Notes under the pieces: model-generated
Told to the model about the DNA's origin: nothing
The model's input: only the letters and a program-made list of their open reading frames with translations
Databases searched by the model: none
Translations under genes and position numbers: made by a program
Assembly: GCF_029227915.1 (NCBI RefSeq)
Contig: NC_079888.1
Location: 24,470,001-24,534,000 of the forward strand
Reading direction: 5' to 3'
Length of the DNA: 64,000 bases
Source: Hydractinia symbiolongicarpus
Lineage: Eukaryota > Cnidaria > Hydrozoa > Anthoathecata > Hydractiniidae
Shown here: positions 46,362 through 60,715 of the stretch, in pieces
Numbering within the stretch: position 1 is the stretch's first letter
Layout: each line of letters begins with the position of its first letter

Positions 46362-49104
46362 GTGCCAATCCCGGGATTTACGAGAAATCGCGGGTTTTCG
46401 TTTGCCGGCGATTAAACTTCCTTTATTCAGCGTCTCATCAAAAATGAAAACGCTTTTAAAAACTACAAGTCTTATGCGTTTTCGTGGTGAAAAAATATTA
46501 TAAAAATCGTTCTGGAAATGAGTTTACTCCCTGGGTACTTTCTTTGCATACTTTTGACTATACGGGCCGAGTCTGGGATTTAGGGAAATCGCAGTTTTTC
46601 GTTTGCCGGCGATTAAACTTCTTTTATTTAGCGTCTCATCAAAAATGAAAACATTTTTGAAAACTACAAGTCTCATGCGTTTTAGTGGTGAAAAAATAAT
46701 TTAAAAAATCGTTCTGGAAATGAATTTACTCACAGGCTACTTTCTTTGTATACATTCGACTATACGTGCCAAGCCCGGGATTTACGGGAAATCGCGGGTT
46801 TTCGTTTGCCGGCGATTAAACTGCTTTTATTCAGCGTCTCATCAAAAATGAAAACATTCTTGAAAACTACAAGTCTCATGCGTTTTAGTGGTGAAAAAGT
46901 AATTTAAAAAATCGTTCGGGAAATGAGTTTACTCCCTGGGTACTTTCTTTGTATACTTTTGACTATACGGGCCAAGCCCGGGATTTACGGGAAAACGCGG
47001 ATTTTTGTTTGCCGGCGATTAAACTTCTTTTATTCAGCGTCCCATCAAATATGAAAATATTTTTGAAAACTACAAGTCTCATGCGTTTAGTGGTAAAAAA
47101 ATAATATAAAATATCGTTCGGGAAATGAGTTTACTCCCTTGGTACTTTCTTTGTATACTTTTGACTATACGGGCCAAGCCGGAATTTTTGGGAAATCGCG
47201 GGATTTCGTTTGCCGGCGATTAAACTGCTTTTATTCAGCGTCTCATCAAAAATGAAAACATTTTTGAAAACTACAAGTCTCATGCGTTTTAGTGGTGAAA
47301 AAATAATTTAAAAAATCGTTCTGGAAATGAATTTACTCACAGGGTACTTTCTTTGTATACATTCGACTATACGTGCCAAGCCCGGGATTTACGGGAAATC
47401 GCGGGTTTTCGTTTGCCGGCGATTAAACTGCTTTTATTCAGCGTCTCACCAAAAATGAAAACATTCTTGAAAACTACAAGTCTCATGCGTTTTAGTGGTG
47501 AAAAATTAATTTAAAAAATCGTTCGGGAAATGAGTTTACTCCCTGGGTACTTTCTTTGTATACTCTTGACTATACGGGCCAAGCCCGGGATTTACGGAAA
47601 ATCGTGGATTTTTGTTTGCCGGCGATTAAACTTCTTTTATTCAGCGTCCCATCAAATATGAAAATATTTTTGAAAACTACAGGTCTCATGCGTTTAGTGG
47701 TAAAAAAATAATATAAAAAATCGTTCGGGAAATGAGTTTACTCCCTGGGTACTTTCTTTGTATACTTTTGACTATACGGGCCAAGCCCGGGATTTACGGG
47801 AAATCGCGGGTTTTCGTTTGCCGGCGATTAAACTTCTTTTATTCATTGCCTCAGCAAAAATGAAAACATTTTTAAAAACTACAAGTCTTATGCGTTTTAG
47901 TGGTGAAAAAATAATTTAAAAACTCGTTCGGGAAATGAGTTTACTCCCTGGGTACTTTCTTTGTATACTTTTGACTATACGGGCCAAGCCCGGGATTTAC
48001 GGGAAATCGCGGATTTTCGTTTGCCGGCGATTAAACTTCTTTTATTCAGCGTCTCAGCAAAAATGAAAACATTTTTAAAAACTACAAGTCTTACGCGTTT
48101 TAGTGGTGAAAAAATAATTTAAAAAATCGTTCGGGAAATGAGTTTACTCCCTGGGTACTTTCTTTGTATACTTTTGACTATACGGGCCAAGCCGGGATTT
48201 ACGGGAAATCGCGGGTTTTCGTTTGCCGGCGATTAAACTTCTTTTATTCAGCGTCTCATCAAAAATGAAAACATTTTTAAAAAACTACAAGTCTCATGGG
48301 CTTTAGTGGTAAAAAAATAATTTAAAAAATCGCTCTGGAAATGAGTTTACTCACAGGGTACTTTCTTTGTATACATTCGACTATACGTGCCAAGCCCGTG
48401 ATTTACGGGAAATCGCTGGTTTTCGTTTGCCGGCGATTAAACTTCTTTTATTCAGCGTCTCATCAAAAATGAAAACATTTTTGAAAACTACAAGTCTCAT
48501 GCGTTTTAGTGGTGAAAAAATAATTTAAAAAATCGTTCGGGAAATGAGTTTACTCCCTGGGTACTTTTTTTGTATACTTTTGACTATACGGGCCAAGCCG
48601 GGATTTACGGGAAATCGCGGGTTTTCGTTTGCCGGCGATTAAACTTCTTTTATTCAGCGTCTCATCAAAAATAAAAACATTTTTAAAAACTACAAGTCTT
48701 ATGCGTTTTAGTGGTGAAAAAATAATTTAAAAAATCGTTCTGGAAATGAGTTTACTCACAGGGTACTTTCTTTGTATACATTCGACTATACGGGCCAAGC
48801 CCGGGATTTACGGGAAATCGCGGGTTTTCGTTTTCCGGCGATTAAACCTCTTTCATTAAGCGTCTCATCAAAAATGAAAATATTTTTGAAAACTACAAGT
48901 CTCATGCGTTTTAGTGGTGAAAAAACAATATAAAAAATCGTTTGGGAAATGAGTTTACTCCCTGGGTACTTTCTTTGTATACTTTTGACTATGCGGGCCA
49001 AGCCCGGGATTTACGGGAAATCGCGGGTTTTCGTTTGCCGGCGATTAAACTTCTTTTATTCAGCGTCTCAGCAAAAATGAAAACATTTTTAAAAACTACA
49101 AATC
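46362..49104 (+). repeat. Mixed monomers, partly related to 40.6-41.2 and 55.7-56.2 kb
   Basis: About 13-14 monomers. 46.69-47.23 kb matches 40.6-41.16 kb. 47.24-47.71 kb repeats the B, A, C order with private TATACTCTTGAC, AATCGTGGATTTTTG and ACAGGTCTC. 47.83 has ATTGCCTCAGC. 48285 has an extra A (TTTTTAAAAAACTAC). 48.7-49.1 kb matches 55.8-56.2 kb (offset 7,081; 48786/55867, 48942/56023). Confidence 0.68.
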
Positions 49105-50722
49105 TTATGCGTTTTAGTGGTGAAAAAATAATTTAAAAAATCGTTCTGGAAATGAGTTTACTCCCTGGGTACTTTCTTTGTATACTTTTGACTATACGGG
49201 GCGAGTCCGGGATTTAGGGAAATCGCAGGTTTTCGTTTGCCGGCGATTACACTGCTTTTATTCAGCGTCTCATCAAAAATGAAATCCTTTTTGAAAACTA
49301 CAAGTCTCAGGCGTTTTAGTGGTGAAAAAATAATTTAAAAAATCGTTCGGGAAATGAGTTTACTCCCTGTGTACTTTCTTTGTATACTTTTGACTATACG
49401 GGCCAAGCCGGGATTTACGGGAAATCGCGGGTTTTCGTTTGCCGGCGATTAAACTTCTTTTATTCAGCGTCTCATCAAAAATGAAAACATTTTCAAAAAC
49501 TACAAGTCTCATGGGCTTTAGTGGTGAAAAAATAATTTAAAAAATCGTTCTGGAAATGAGTTTACTCACAGGGTACTTTCTTTGTATACATTCGACTATA
49601 CGTGCCAAGCCCGGGATTTACGGGAAATCGCGGGTTTTCGTTTGTCGGCGATTAAACTTCTTTTATTCAGCGTCTCATCAAAAATGAAAACATTTTTAAA
49701 AACTACAAGTCTCATGGGCTTTAGTGGTGAAAAAATAATTTAAAAAATCGTTCTGGAAATGAGTTTACTCACAGGGTACTTTCTTTGTATACATTCGACT
49801 ATACGTGCCAAGCCCGGGATTTACGGGAAATCGCGGGTTTTCGTTTGTCGGCGATTAAACTTCTTTTATTCAGCGTCTCATCAAAAATGAAAACATTTTT
49901 GAAAACTACAAGTCTCATGCGTTTTAGTGGTGAAAAAATAATTTAAAAAATCCTTCGGAAAAAGATTTTACTCCCTGGGTACTTTCTTTGTATACTTTTG
50001 ACTATACGGGCCAAGCCGGGATTTACGGGAAATCGCGGGTTTTCGTTTGCAGGCGATTAAACTTCTTTTATTCAGCGTCTCATCAAAAATGAAAACATTT
50101 TTACAAACTACAAGTCTTATGCGTTTTAGTGGTGAAAAAATGTTTTAAAAATCGTTCTGGAAATGAGTTTACTCACAGGGTACTTTCTTTGTATACATTC
50201 GACTATATGGGCCAAGCCCGGGATTTACGGGAAATCGCGGGTTTTCGTTTTCCGGCGATTAAACCTCTTTCATTAAGCGTCTCACCAAAAATGAAAACAT
50301 TTTTGAAAACTACAAGTCTCATGCGTTTTAGTGGTGAAAAAAAATTTAAAAAATCGTTCGGGAAATGAGTTTACTCCCTGGGTACTTTCTTTGTATACAT
50401 TCGACTATACGGGCCAAGCCCCGGATTTACGGGAAAACGCGGGATTTCGTTTGCCGGCGATTAAACCTCTTTCATTAAGCGTCTCATCAAAAATGAAAAC
50501 ATTTTTGAAAACTACAAGTCTGGTGCGTTTTAGTGGTGAAAAAATAATTTAAAAAATCGTTCGGGAAATGAGTTTACTCCCTGGGTACTTTCTTTGTATA
50601 CTTTTGACTATACGGGCCGAGTCCGGGATTAAGGGAAATCGCAGTTTTTCGTTTGCCGGCGATTAAACTGCTTTTATTCAGCGTCTCATCAAAAATGAAA
50701 ACATTTTTGAAAACTACAAGTC
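49105..50722 (+). repeat. 8-mer HOR, copy 1 (1,618 bp)
   Basis: The unit is marked by CGGGGCGAGTCC, GCGATTACACTGC, AATGAAATCCTTTTTG, TCTCAGGCG, CTCCCTGTGTAC, ATTTTCAAAAAC, TTGTCGGCG twice, AATCCTTCGGAAAAAG, TTGCAGGCG, TTTTTACAAAC, AAATGTTTTAAAAATCG, CTATATGGGCC and TCTGGTGCG. It recurs at 50723 and 56185. Confidence 0.87.
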
Positions 50723-52340
50723 TTATGCGTTTTAGTGGTGAAAAAATAATTTAAAAAATCGTTCTGGAAATGAGTTTACTCCCTGGGTACTTTCTTTGTA
50801 TACTTTTGACTATACGGGGCGAGTCCGGGATTTAGGGAAATCGCAGGTTTTCGTTTGCCGGCGATTACACTGCTTTTATTCAGCGTCTCATCAAAAATGA
50901 AATCCTTTTTGAAAACTACAAGTCTCAGGCGTTTTAGTGGTGAAAAAATAATTTAAAAAATCGTTCGGGAAATGAGTTTACTCCCTGTGTACTTTCTTTG
51001 TATACTTTTGACTATACGGGCCAAGCCGGGATTTACGGGAAATCGCGGGTTTTCGTTTGCCGGCGATTAAACTTCTTTTATTCAGCGTCTCATCAAAAAT
51101 GAAAACATTTTCAAAAACTACAAGTCTCATGGGCTTTAGTGGTGAAAAAATAATTTAAAAAATCGTTCTGGAAATGAGTTTACTCACAGGGTACTTTCTT
51201 TGTATACATTCGACTATACGTGCCAAGCCCGGGATTTACGGGAAATCGCGGGTTTTCGTTTGTCGGCGATTAAACTTCTTTTATTCAGCGTCTCATCAAA
51301 AATGAAAACATTTTTAAAAACTACAAGTCTCATGGGCTTTAGTGGTGAAAAAATAATTTAAAAAATCGTTCTGGAAATGAGTTTACTCACAGGGTACTTT
51401 CTTTGTATACATTCGACTATACGTGCCAAGCCCGGGATTTACGGGAAATCGCGGGTTTTCGTTTGTCGGCGATTAAACTTCTTTTATTCAGCGTCTCATC
51501 AAAAATGAAAACATTTTTGAAAACTACAAGTCTCATGCGTTTTAGTGGTGAAAAAATAATTTAAAAAATCCTTCGGAAAAAGATTTTACTCCCTGGGTAC
51601 TTTCTTTGTATACTTTTGACTATACGGGCCAAGCCGGGATTTACGGGAAATCGCGGGTTTTCGTTTGCAGGCGATTAAACTTCTTTTATTCAGCGTCTCA
51701 TCAAAAATGAAAACATTTTTACAAACTACAAGTCTTATGCGTTTTAGTGGTGAAAAAATGTTTTAAAAATCGTTCTGGAAATGAGTTTACTCACAGGGTA
51801 CTTTCTTTGTATACATTCGACTATATGGGCCAAGCCCGGGATTTACGGGAAATCGCGGGTTTTCGTTTTCCGGCGATTAAACCTCTTTCATTAAGCGTCT
51901 CACCAAAAATGAAAACATTTTTGAAAACTACAAGTCTCATGCGTTTTAGTGGTGAAAAAAAATTTAAAAAATCGTTCGGGAAATGAGTTTACTCCCTGGG
52001 TACTTTCTTTGTATACATTCGACTATACGGGCCAAGCCCCGGATTTACGGGAAAACGCGGGATTTCGTTTGCCGGCGATTAAACCTCTTTCATTAAGCGT
52101 CTCATCAAAAATGAAAACATTTTTGAAAACTACAAGTCTGGTGCGTTTTAGTGGTGAAAAAATAATTTAAAAAATCGTTCGGGAAATGAGTTTACTCCCT
52201 GGGTACTTTCTTTGTATACTTTTGACTATACGGGCCGAGTCCGGGATTAAGGGAAATCGCAGTTTTTCGTTTGCCGGCGATTAAACTGCTTTTATTCAGC
52301 GTCTCATCAAAAATGAAAACATTTTTGAAAACTACAAGTC
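50723..52340 (+). repeat. 8-mer HOR, copy 2 (1,618 bp)
   Basis: No difference from copy 1 was noticed in the places compared (50129/51747, 50331/51949). It ends where AAACAATATAAAAAATCG replaces AAATAATTTAAAAAATCG. Confidence 0.87.
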
Positions 52341-53114
52341 TCATGCGTTTTAGTGGTGAAAAAACAATATAAAAAATCGTTTGGGAAATGAGTTTACTCC
52401 CTGGGTACTTTCTTTGTATACTTTTGACTATGCGGGCCAAGCCCGGGATTTACGGGAAATCGCGGGTTTTCGTTTGCCGGCGATTAAACTTCTTTTATTC
52501 AGCGTCTCAGCAAAAATGAAAACATTTTTAAAAACTACAAGTCTTATGCGTTTTAGTGGTGAAAAAATAATTTAAAAAATCGTTCTGGAAATGAGTTTAC
52601 TCCCTGGGTACTTTCTTTGTATACTTTTGACTATACGGGCCGAGTCCGGGATTTAGGGAAATCGCAGGTTTTCGTTTGCCGGCGATTAAACTGCTTTTAT
52701 TCAGCGTCTCATCGAAAATGAAATCATTTTTGAAAACTACAAGTCTCAGGCGTTTTAGTGGTGAAAAAATAATTTAAAAAATCGTTCGGGAAATGAGTTT
52801 ACTCCCTGTGTACTTTCTTTGTATACTTTTGACTATACGGGCCAAGGCGGGATTTACGGGAAATCGCGGGTTTTCGTTTGCCGGCGATTAAACTTCTTTT
52901 ATTCAGCGTCTCATCAAAAATGAAAACATTTTTAAAAACTACAAATCTCATGGGCTTTAGTGGTGAAAAAATAATTTAAAAAATCGTTCTGGAAATGAGT
53001 TTACTCACAGGGTACTTTCTTTGTATACATTTGACTATACGTGCCAAGCCCGGGATTTACGGGAAATCGCGGGTTTTCGTTTGTCGGCGATTAAACTTCT
53101 TTTATTCAGCGTCT

Positions 53115-55175
53115 CATCAAAAATGAAAACATTTTTAAAAACTACAAGTCTCATGGGCTTTAGTGGTGAAAAAATAATTTAAAAAATCGTTCTGGAAATG
53201 AGTTTACTCACAGGGTACTTTCTTTGTATACATTCGACTATACGTGCCAAGCCCGGGATTTACGGGAAATCGCGGGTTTTCGTTTGTCGGCGATTAAACT
53301 TCTTTTATTCAGCGTCTCATCAAAAATGAAAACATTTTTGAAAACTACAAGTCTCATGCGTTTTAGTGGTGAAAAAATAATTTAAAAAACCGTTCGGAAA
53401 AAGAGTTTACTCCCTGGGTACTTTCTTTGTATACTTTTGACTATACGGGCCAAGCCGGGATTTACGGGAAATCGCGGGTTTTCGTTTGCAGGCGATTAAA
53501 CTTCTTTTATTCAGCGTCTCATCAAAAATGAAAACATTTTTACAAACTACAAGTCTTATGCGTTTTAGTGGTGAAAAAATGATTTAAAAAACGTTCTGGA
53601 AATGAGTTTACTCACAGGGTACTTTCTTTGTATACATTCGACTATACGGGCCAAGCCCGGGATTTACGGGAAATCGCGGGTTTTCGTTTTCCGGCGATTA
53701 AACCTCTTTCATTAAGCGTCTCATCAAAAATGAAAACATTTTTGAAAACTACAAGTCTCGTGCGTTTTAGTGGTGAAAAAATAATTTAAAAAATCGTTCG
53801 GGAAATGAGTTTACTCCCTGGGTACTTTCTTTGTATACTTTTGACTATACGGGCCGAGTCCGGGATTTAGGGAAATCGCAGTTTTTCGTTTGCCGGCGAT
53901 TAAACTGCTTTTATTCAGCGTCTCATCAAAAATGAAATTATTTTTGAAAACTACAAGTCTCATGCGTTTTAGTGGTGAAAAAATAATTTAAAAAATCGTT
54001 CGGGAAATGTGTTTACTCCCTGGGTACTTTCTTTGTACACTTTTGACTATACGGGCCAAGCCGGGATTTACGGGAAATCGCGGGTTTTCGTTTGCCGGCG
54101 AATAAACTTCTTTTATTCAGCATCTCATCAAAAATGAAAACATTTTTAAAAACTACAAGTCTCATGGGCTTTAGTGGTGAAAAAATAATTTAAAAAATCG
54201 TTCTGGAAATGAGTTTACTCACAGGGTACTTTCTTTGTATACATTCGACTATACGTGCCAAGCCCGGGATTTACGGGAAATCGCGGGTTTTCGTTTGTCG
54301 GCGATTAAACTTCTTTTATTCAGCGTCTCATCAAAAATGAAAACATTTTTGAAAACTACAAGTCTCATGCGTTTTAGTGGTGAAAAAATAATTTAAAAAA
54401 CCGTTCGGAAAAAGAGTTTACTCCCTGGGTACTTTCTTTGTATACTTTTGACTATACGGGCCAAGCCGGGATTTACGGGAAATCGCGGGTTTTCGTTTGC
54501 AGGCGATTAAACTTCTTTTATTCAGCGTCTCATCAAAAATGAAAACATTTTTACAAACTACAAGTCTTATGCGTTTTAGTGGTGAAAAAATGATTTAAAA
54601 AACGTTCTGGAAATGAGTTTACTCACAGGGTACTTTCTTTGTATACATTCGACTATACGGGCCAAGCCCGGGATTTACGGGAAATCGCGGGTTTTCGTTT
54701 TCCGGCGATTAAACCTCTTTCATTAAGCGTCTCATCAAAAATGAAAACATTTTTAAAAACTACAAGTCTCGTGCGTTTTAGTGGTGAAAAAATAATTTAA
54801 AAAATCGTTCGGGAAATGAGTTTACTCCCTGGGTACTTTCTTTGTATACTTTTGACTATACGGGCCGAGTCCGGGATTTAGGGAAATCGCAGTTTTTCGT
54901 TTGCCGGCGATTAAACTGCTTTTATTCAGCGTCTCATCAAAAATGAAAACATTTTTGAAAACTACAAGTCTCATGCGTTTTAGTGGTGAAAAAATAATTT
55001 AAAAAATCGTTCGGGAAATGTGTTTACTCCCTGGGTACTTTCTTTGTACACTTTTGACTATACGGGCCAAGCCGGGATTTACGGGAAATCGCGGGTTTTC
55101 GTTTGCCGGCGAATAAACTTCTTTTATTCAGCGTCTCATCAAAAATGAAAACATTTTTAAAAACTACAAGTCTTA
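53115..55175 (+). repeat. 5-mer tandem duplication (1,011 bp) inside 27-mer copy 1
   Basis: AACCGTTCGGAAAAAG (53390 and 54401), AAAAAACGTTCTGG, TCTCGTGCG, AAATGTGTTTACTCC and TTTGTACACTTTTG recur at 1,011 bp. Differences include AATGAAATTATTTTTG versus AATGAAAACATTTTTG, and CAGCATCTC versus CAGCGTCTC. Confidence 0.83.
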
Positions 55176-56184
55176 TGCGTTTTAGTGGTGAAAAAATGAT
55201 TTAAAAAATCGTTCTGGAAATGAGTTTACTCACAGGGTACTTTCTTTGTATACATTCGACAATACGGGCCAAGCCCGGGATTTACGGAAAATCGCGGGTT
55301 TTCGTTTTCCGGCGATTAAACCTCTTTCATTAAGTGTCTCATCAAAAAGAAAACATTTTTGAAAACTACAAGTCTCATGCGTTTTAGTGGTGAAAAAAAA
55401 ATTTAAAAAATCGTTCGGGAAATGAGTTTACTCGCTGGGTACTTTCTTTGTATACATTCGACTATACGTGCCAAGCCCGGGATTTACGGCAAATCGCGGG
55501 TTTTCGTTTGCCGGCGATTAAACTGCTTTTATTCAGCGTCTCATCAAAAATGAAAACATTCTTGAAAGCTACAAGTCTCATGCGTTTTAGTGGTGAAATA
55601 ATAATTTAAAAAATCTTTTGGGAAATGAGTTTACTCCCTGGGTACTTTCTTTGTATACTTTTGACTATACGGGCCAAGCCGGGATTTACGGGAAATCGCG
55701 GGTTTTCGTTTGCCGGCGATTAAACTTCTTTTATTCAGCGTCTCATCAAAAATAAAAACATTTTTAAAAACTACAAGTCTCATGGGCTTTAGTGGTAAAA
55801 AAATAATTTAAAAAATCGTTCTGGAAATGAGTTTACTTACAGGGTACTTTCTTTGTATACATTCGACTATACGGGCCAAGCCCGGGATTTACGGGAAATC
55901 GCGGGTTTTCGTTTTCCGGCGATTAAACCTCTTTCATTAAGCGTCTCATCAAAAATGAAAATATTTTTGAAAACTACAAGTCTCATGCGTTTTAGTGGTG
56001 AAAAAACAATATAAAAAATCGTTTGGGAAATGAGTTTACTCCCTGGGTACTTTCTTTGTATACTTTTGACTATGCGGGCCAAGCCCGGGATTTACGGGAA
56101 ATCGCGGGTTTTTGTTTGCCGGCGATTAAACTTCTTTTATTCAGCGTCTCAGCAAAAATGAAAACATTTTTAAAAACTACAAGT

Positions 56185-57802
56185 CTTATGCGTTTTAGTG
56201 GTGAAAAAATAATTTAAAAAATCGTTCTGGAAATGAGTTTACTCCCTGGGTACTTTCTTTGTATACTTTTGACTATACGGGGCGAGTCGGGATTTAGGGA
56301 AATCGCAGGTTTTCGTTTGCCGGCGATTACACTGCTTTTATTCAGCGTCTCATCAAAAATGAAATCCTTTTTGAAAACTACAAGTCTCAGGCGTTTTAGT
56401 GGTGAAAAAATAATTTAAAAAATCGTTCGGGAAATGAGTTTACTCCCTGTGTACTTTCTTTGTATACTTTTGACTATACGGGCCAAGCCGGGATTTACGG
56501 GAAATCGCGGGTTTTCGTTTGCCGGCGATTAAACTTCTTTTATTCAGCGTCTCATCAAAAATGAAAACATTTTCAAAAACTACAAGTCTCATGGGCTTTA
56601 GTGGTGAAAAAATAATTTAAAAAATCGTTCTGGAAATGAGTTTACTCACAGGGTACTTTCTTTGTATACATTCGACTATACGTGCCAAGCCCGGGATTTA
56701 CGGGAAATCGCGGGTTTTCGTTTGTCGGCGATTAAACTTCTTTTATTCAGCGTCTCATCAAAAATGAAAACATTTTTAAAAACTACAAGTCTCATGGGCT
56801 TTAGTGGTGAAAAAATAATTTAAAAAATCGTTCTGGAAATGAGTTTACTCACAGGGTACTTTCTTTGTATACATTCGACTATACGTGCCAAGCCCGGGAT
56901 TTACGGGAAATCGCGGGTTTTCGTTTGTCGGCGATTAAACTTCTTTTATTCAGCGTCTCATCAAAAATGAAAACATTTTTGAAAACTACAAGTCTCATGC
57001 GTTTTAGTGGTGAAAAAATAATTTAAAAAATCCTTCGGAAAAAGATTTTACTCCCTGGGTACTTTCTTTGTATACTTTTGACTATACGGGCCAAGCCGGG
57101 ATTTACGGGAAATCGCGGGTTTTCGTTTGCAGGCGATTAAACTTCTTTTATTCAGCGTCTCATCAAAAATGAAAACATTTTTACAAACTACAAGTCTTAT
57201 GCGTTTTAGTGGTGAAAAAATGTTTTAAAAATCGTTCTGGAAATGAGTTTACTCACAGGGTACTTTCTTTGTATACATTCGACTATATGGGCCAAGCCCG
57301 GGATTTACGGGAAATCGCGGGTTTTCGTTTTCCGGCGATTAAACCTCTTTCATTAAGCGTCTCACCAAAAATGAAAACATTTTTGAAAACTACAAGTCTC
57401 ATGCGTTTTAGTTGTGAAAAAAAATTTAAAAAATCGTTCGGGAAATGAGTTTACTCCCTGGGTACTTTCTTTGTATACATTCGACTATACGGGCCAAGCC
57501 CCGGATTTACGGGAAAACGCGGGATTTCGTTTGCCGGCGATTAAACCTCTTTCATTAAGCGTCTCATCAAAAATGAAAACATTTTTGAAAACTACAAGTC
57601 TGGTGCGTTTTAGTGGTGAAAAAATAATTTAAAAAATCGTTCGGGAAATGAGTTTACTCCCTGGGTACTTTCTTTGTATACTTTTGACTATACGGGCCGA
57701 GTCCGGGATTAAGGGAAATCGCAGTTTTTCGTTTGCCGGCGATTAAACTGCTTTTATTCAGCGTCTCATCAAAAATGAAAACATTTTTGAAAACTACAAG
57801 TC
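56185..57802 (+). repeat. 8-mer HOR, copy 3 (1,618 bp)
   Basis: Same unit, carried by the 27-mer duplication. Private changes: GGCGAGTCGGG (one C lost) near 56287 and TTTTAGTTGTG at about 57413. Confidence 0.87.
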
Positions 57803-58576
57803 TCATGCGTTTTAGTGGTGAAAAAACAATATAAAAAATCGTTTGGGAAATGAGTTTACTCCCTGGGTACTTTCTTTGTATACTTTTGACTATGCGGGCC
57901 AAGCCCGGGATTTACGGGAAATCGCGGGTTTTCGTTTGCCGGCGATTAAACTTCTTTTATTCAGCGTCTCAGCAAAAATGAAAACATTTTTAAAAACTAC
58001 AAGTCTTATGCGTTTTAGTGGTGAAAAAATAATTTAAAAAATCGTTCTGGAAATGAGTTTACTCCCTGGGTACTTTCTTTGTATACTTTTGACTATACGG
58101 GCCGAGTCCGGGATTTAGGGAAATCGCAGGTTTTCGTTTGCCGGCGATTAAACTGCTTTTATTCAGCGTCTCATCGAAAATGAAATCATTTTTGAAAACT
58201 ACAAGTCTCAGGCGTTTTAGTGGTGAAAAAATAATTTAAAAAATCGTTCGGGAAATGAGTTTACTCCCTGTGTACTTTCTTTGTATACTTTTGACTATAC
58301 GGGCCAAGGCGGGATTTACGGGAAATCGCGGGTTTTCGTTTGCCGGCGATTAAACTTCTTTTATTCAGCGTCTCATCAAAAATGAAAACATTTTTAAAAA
58401 CTACAAATCTCATGGGCTTTAGTGGTGAAAAAATAATTTAAAAAATCGTTCTGGAAATGAGTTTACTCACAGGGTACTTTCTTTGTATACATTCGACTAT
58501 ACGTGCCAAGCCCGGGATTTACGGGAAATCGCGGGTTTTCGTTTGTCGGCGATTAAACTTCTTTTATTCAGCGTCT

Positions 58577-60637
58577 CATCAAAAATGAAAACATTTTTAA
58601 AAACTACAAGTCTCATGGGCTTTAGTGGTGAAAAAATAATTTAAAAAATCGTTCTGGAAATGAGTTTACTCACAGGGTACTTTCTTTGTATACATTCGAC
58701 TATACGTGCCAAGCCCGGGATTTACGGGAAATCGCGGGTTTTCGTTTGTCGGCGATTAAACTTCTTTTATTCAGCGTCTCATCAAAAATGAAAACATTTT
58801 TGAAAACTACAAGTCTCATGCGTTTTAGTGGTGAAAAAATAATTTAAAAAACCGTTCGGAAAAAGAGTTTACTCCCTGGGTACTTTCTTTGTATACTTTT
58901 GACTATACGGGCCAAGCCGGGATTTACGGGAAATCGCGGGTTTTCGTTTGCAGGCGATTAAACTTCTTTTATTCAGCGTCTCATCAAAAATGAAAACATT
59001 TTTACAAACTACAAGTCTTATGCGTTTTAGTGGTGAAAAAATGATTTAAAAAACGTTCTGGAAATGAGTTTACTCACAGGGTACTTTCTTTGTATACATT
59101 CGACTATACGGGCCAAGCCCGGGATTTACGGGAAATCGCGGGTTTTCGTTTTCCGGCGATTAAACCTCTTTCATTAAGCGTCTCATCAAAAATGAAAACA
59201 TTTTTGAAAACTACAAGTCTCGTGCGTTTTAGTGGTGAAAAAATAATTTAAAAAATCGTTCGGGAAATGAGTTTACTCCCTGGGTACTTTCTTTGTATAC
59301 TTTTGACTATACGGGCCGAGTCCGGGATTTAGGGAAATCGCAGTTTTTCGTTTGCCGGCGATTAAACTGCTTTTATTCAGCGTCTCATCAAAAATGAAAA
59401 CATTTTTGAAAACTACAAGTCTCATGCGTTTTAGTGGTGAAAAAATAATTTAAAAAATCGTTCGGGAAATGTGTTTACTCCCTGGGTACTTTCTTTGTAC
59501 ACTTTTGACTATACGGGCCAAGCCGGGATTTACGGGAAATCGCGGGTTTTCGTTTGCCGGCGAATAAACTTCTTTTATTCAGCATCTCATCAAAAATGAA
59601 AACATTTTTAAAAACTACAAGTCTCATGGGCTTTAGTGGTGAAAAAATAATTTAAAAAATCGTTCTGGAAATGAGTTTACTCACAGGGTACTTTCTTTGT
59701 ATACATTCGACTATACGTGCCAAGCCCGGGATTTACGGGAAATCGCGGGTTTTCGTTTGTCGGCGATTAAACTTCTTTTATTCAGCGTCTCATCAAAAAT
59801 GAAAACATTTTTGAAAACTACAAGTCTCATGCGTTTTAGTGGTGAAAAAATAATTTAAAAAACCGTTCGGAAAAAGAGTTTACTCCCTGGGTACTTTCTT
59901 TGTATACTTTTGACTATACGGGCCAAGCCGGGATTTACGGGAAATCGCGGGTTTTCGTTTGCAGGCGATTAAACTTCTTTTATTCAGCGTCTCATCAAAA
60001 ATGAAAACATTTTTACAAACTACAAGTCTTATGCGTTTTAGTGGTGAAAAAATGATTTAAAAAACGTTCTGGAAATGAGTTTACTCACAGGGTACTTTCT
60101 TTGTATACATTCGACTATACGGGCCAAGCCCGGGATTTACGGGAAATCGCGGGTTTTCGTTTTCCGGCGATTAAACCTCTTTCATTAAGCGTCTCATCAA
60201 AAATGAAAACATTTTTAAAAACTACAAGTCTCGTGCGTTTTAGTGGTGAAAAAATAATTTAAAAAATCGTTCGGGAAATGAGTTTACTCCCTGGGTACTT
60301 TCTTTGTATACTTTTGACTATACGGGCCGAGTCCGGGATTTAGGGAAATCGCAGTTTTTCGTTTGCCGGCGATTAAACTGCTTTTATTCAGCGTCTCATC
60401 AAAAATGAAAACATTTTTGAAAACTACAAGTCTCATGCGTTTTAGTGGTGAAAAAATAATTTAAAAAATCGTTCGGGAAATGTGTTTACTCCCTGGGTAC
60501 TTTCTTTGTACACTTTTGACTATACGGGCCAAGCCGGGATTTACGGGAAATCGCGGGTTTTCGTTTGCCGGCGAATAAACTTCTTTTATTCAGCGTCTCA
60601 TCAAAAATGAAAACATTTTTAAAAACTACAAGTCTTA
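58577..60637 (+). repeat. 5-mer tandem duplication inside 27-mer copy 2
   Basis: Same pair of 1,011-bp units as 53115-55175. Here the first unit has AATGAAAACATTTTTG where 53935 has AATGAAATTATTTTTG, so that variant arose or was lost after the 27-mer duplication. Confidence 0.83.
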
Positions 60638-60715
60638 TGCGTTTTAGTGGTGAAAAAATGATTTAAAAAATCGTTCTGGAAATGAGTTTACTCACAGGGT
60701 ACTTTCTTTGTATAC

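Larger units (their letters stand above)
50723..55861 (+). repeat. 27-mer block duplication, copy 1 (offset 5,462)
   Basis: About 5.1 kb repeats at 56185-61323 (51747/57209, 52192/57654, GGCAAATCG at 55489/60951). I noticed only a handful of differences in the comparison: ATTTGACTATACG at about 53031, AATGAAATTATTTTTG at 53935, and the two listed for 8-mer copy 3. It ends where TATACATTCGACTATACG here meets TATACGTTCGACAATACG. Confidence 0.87.
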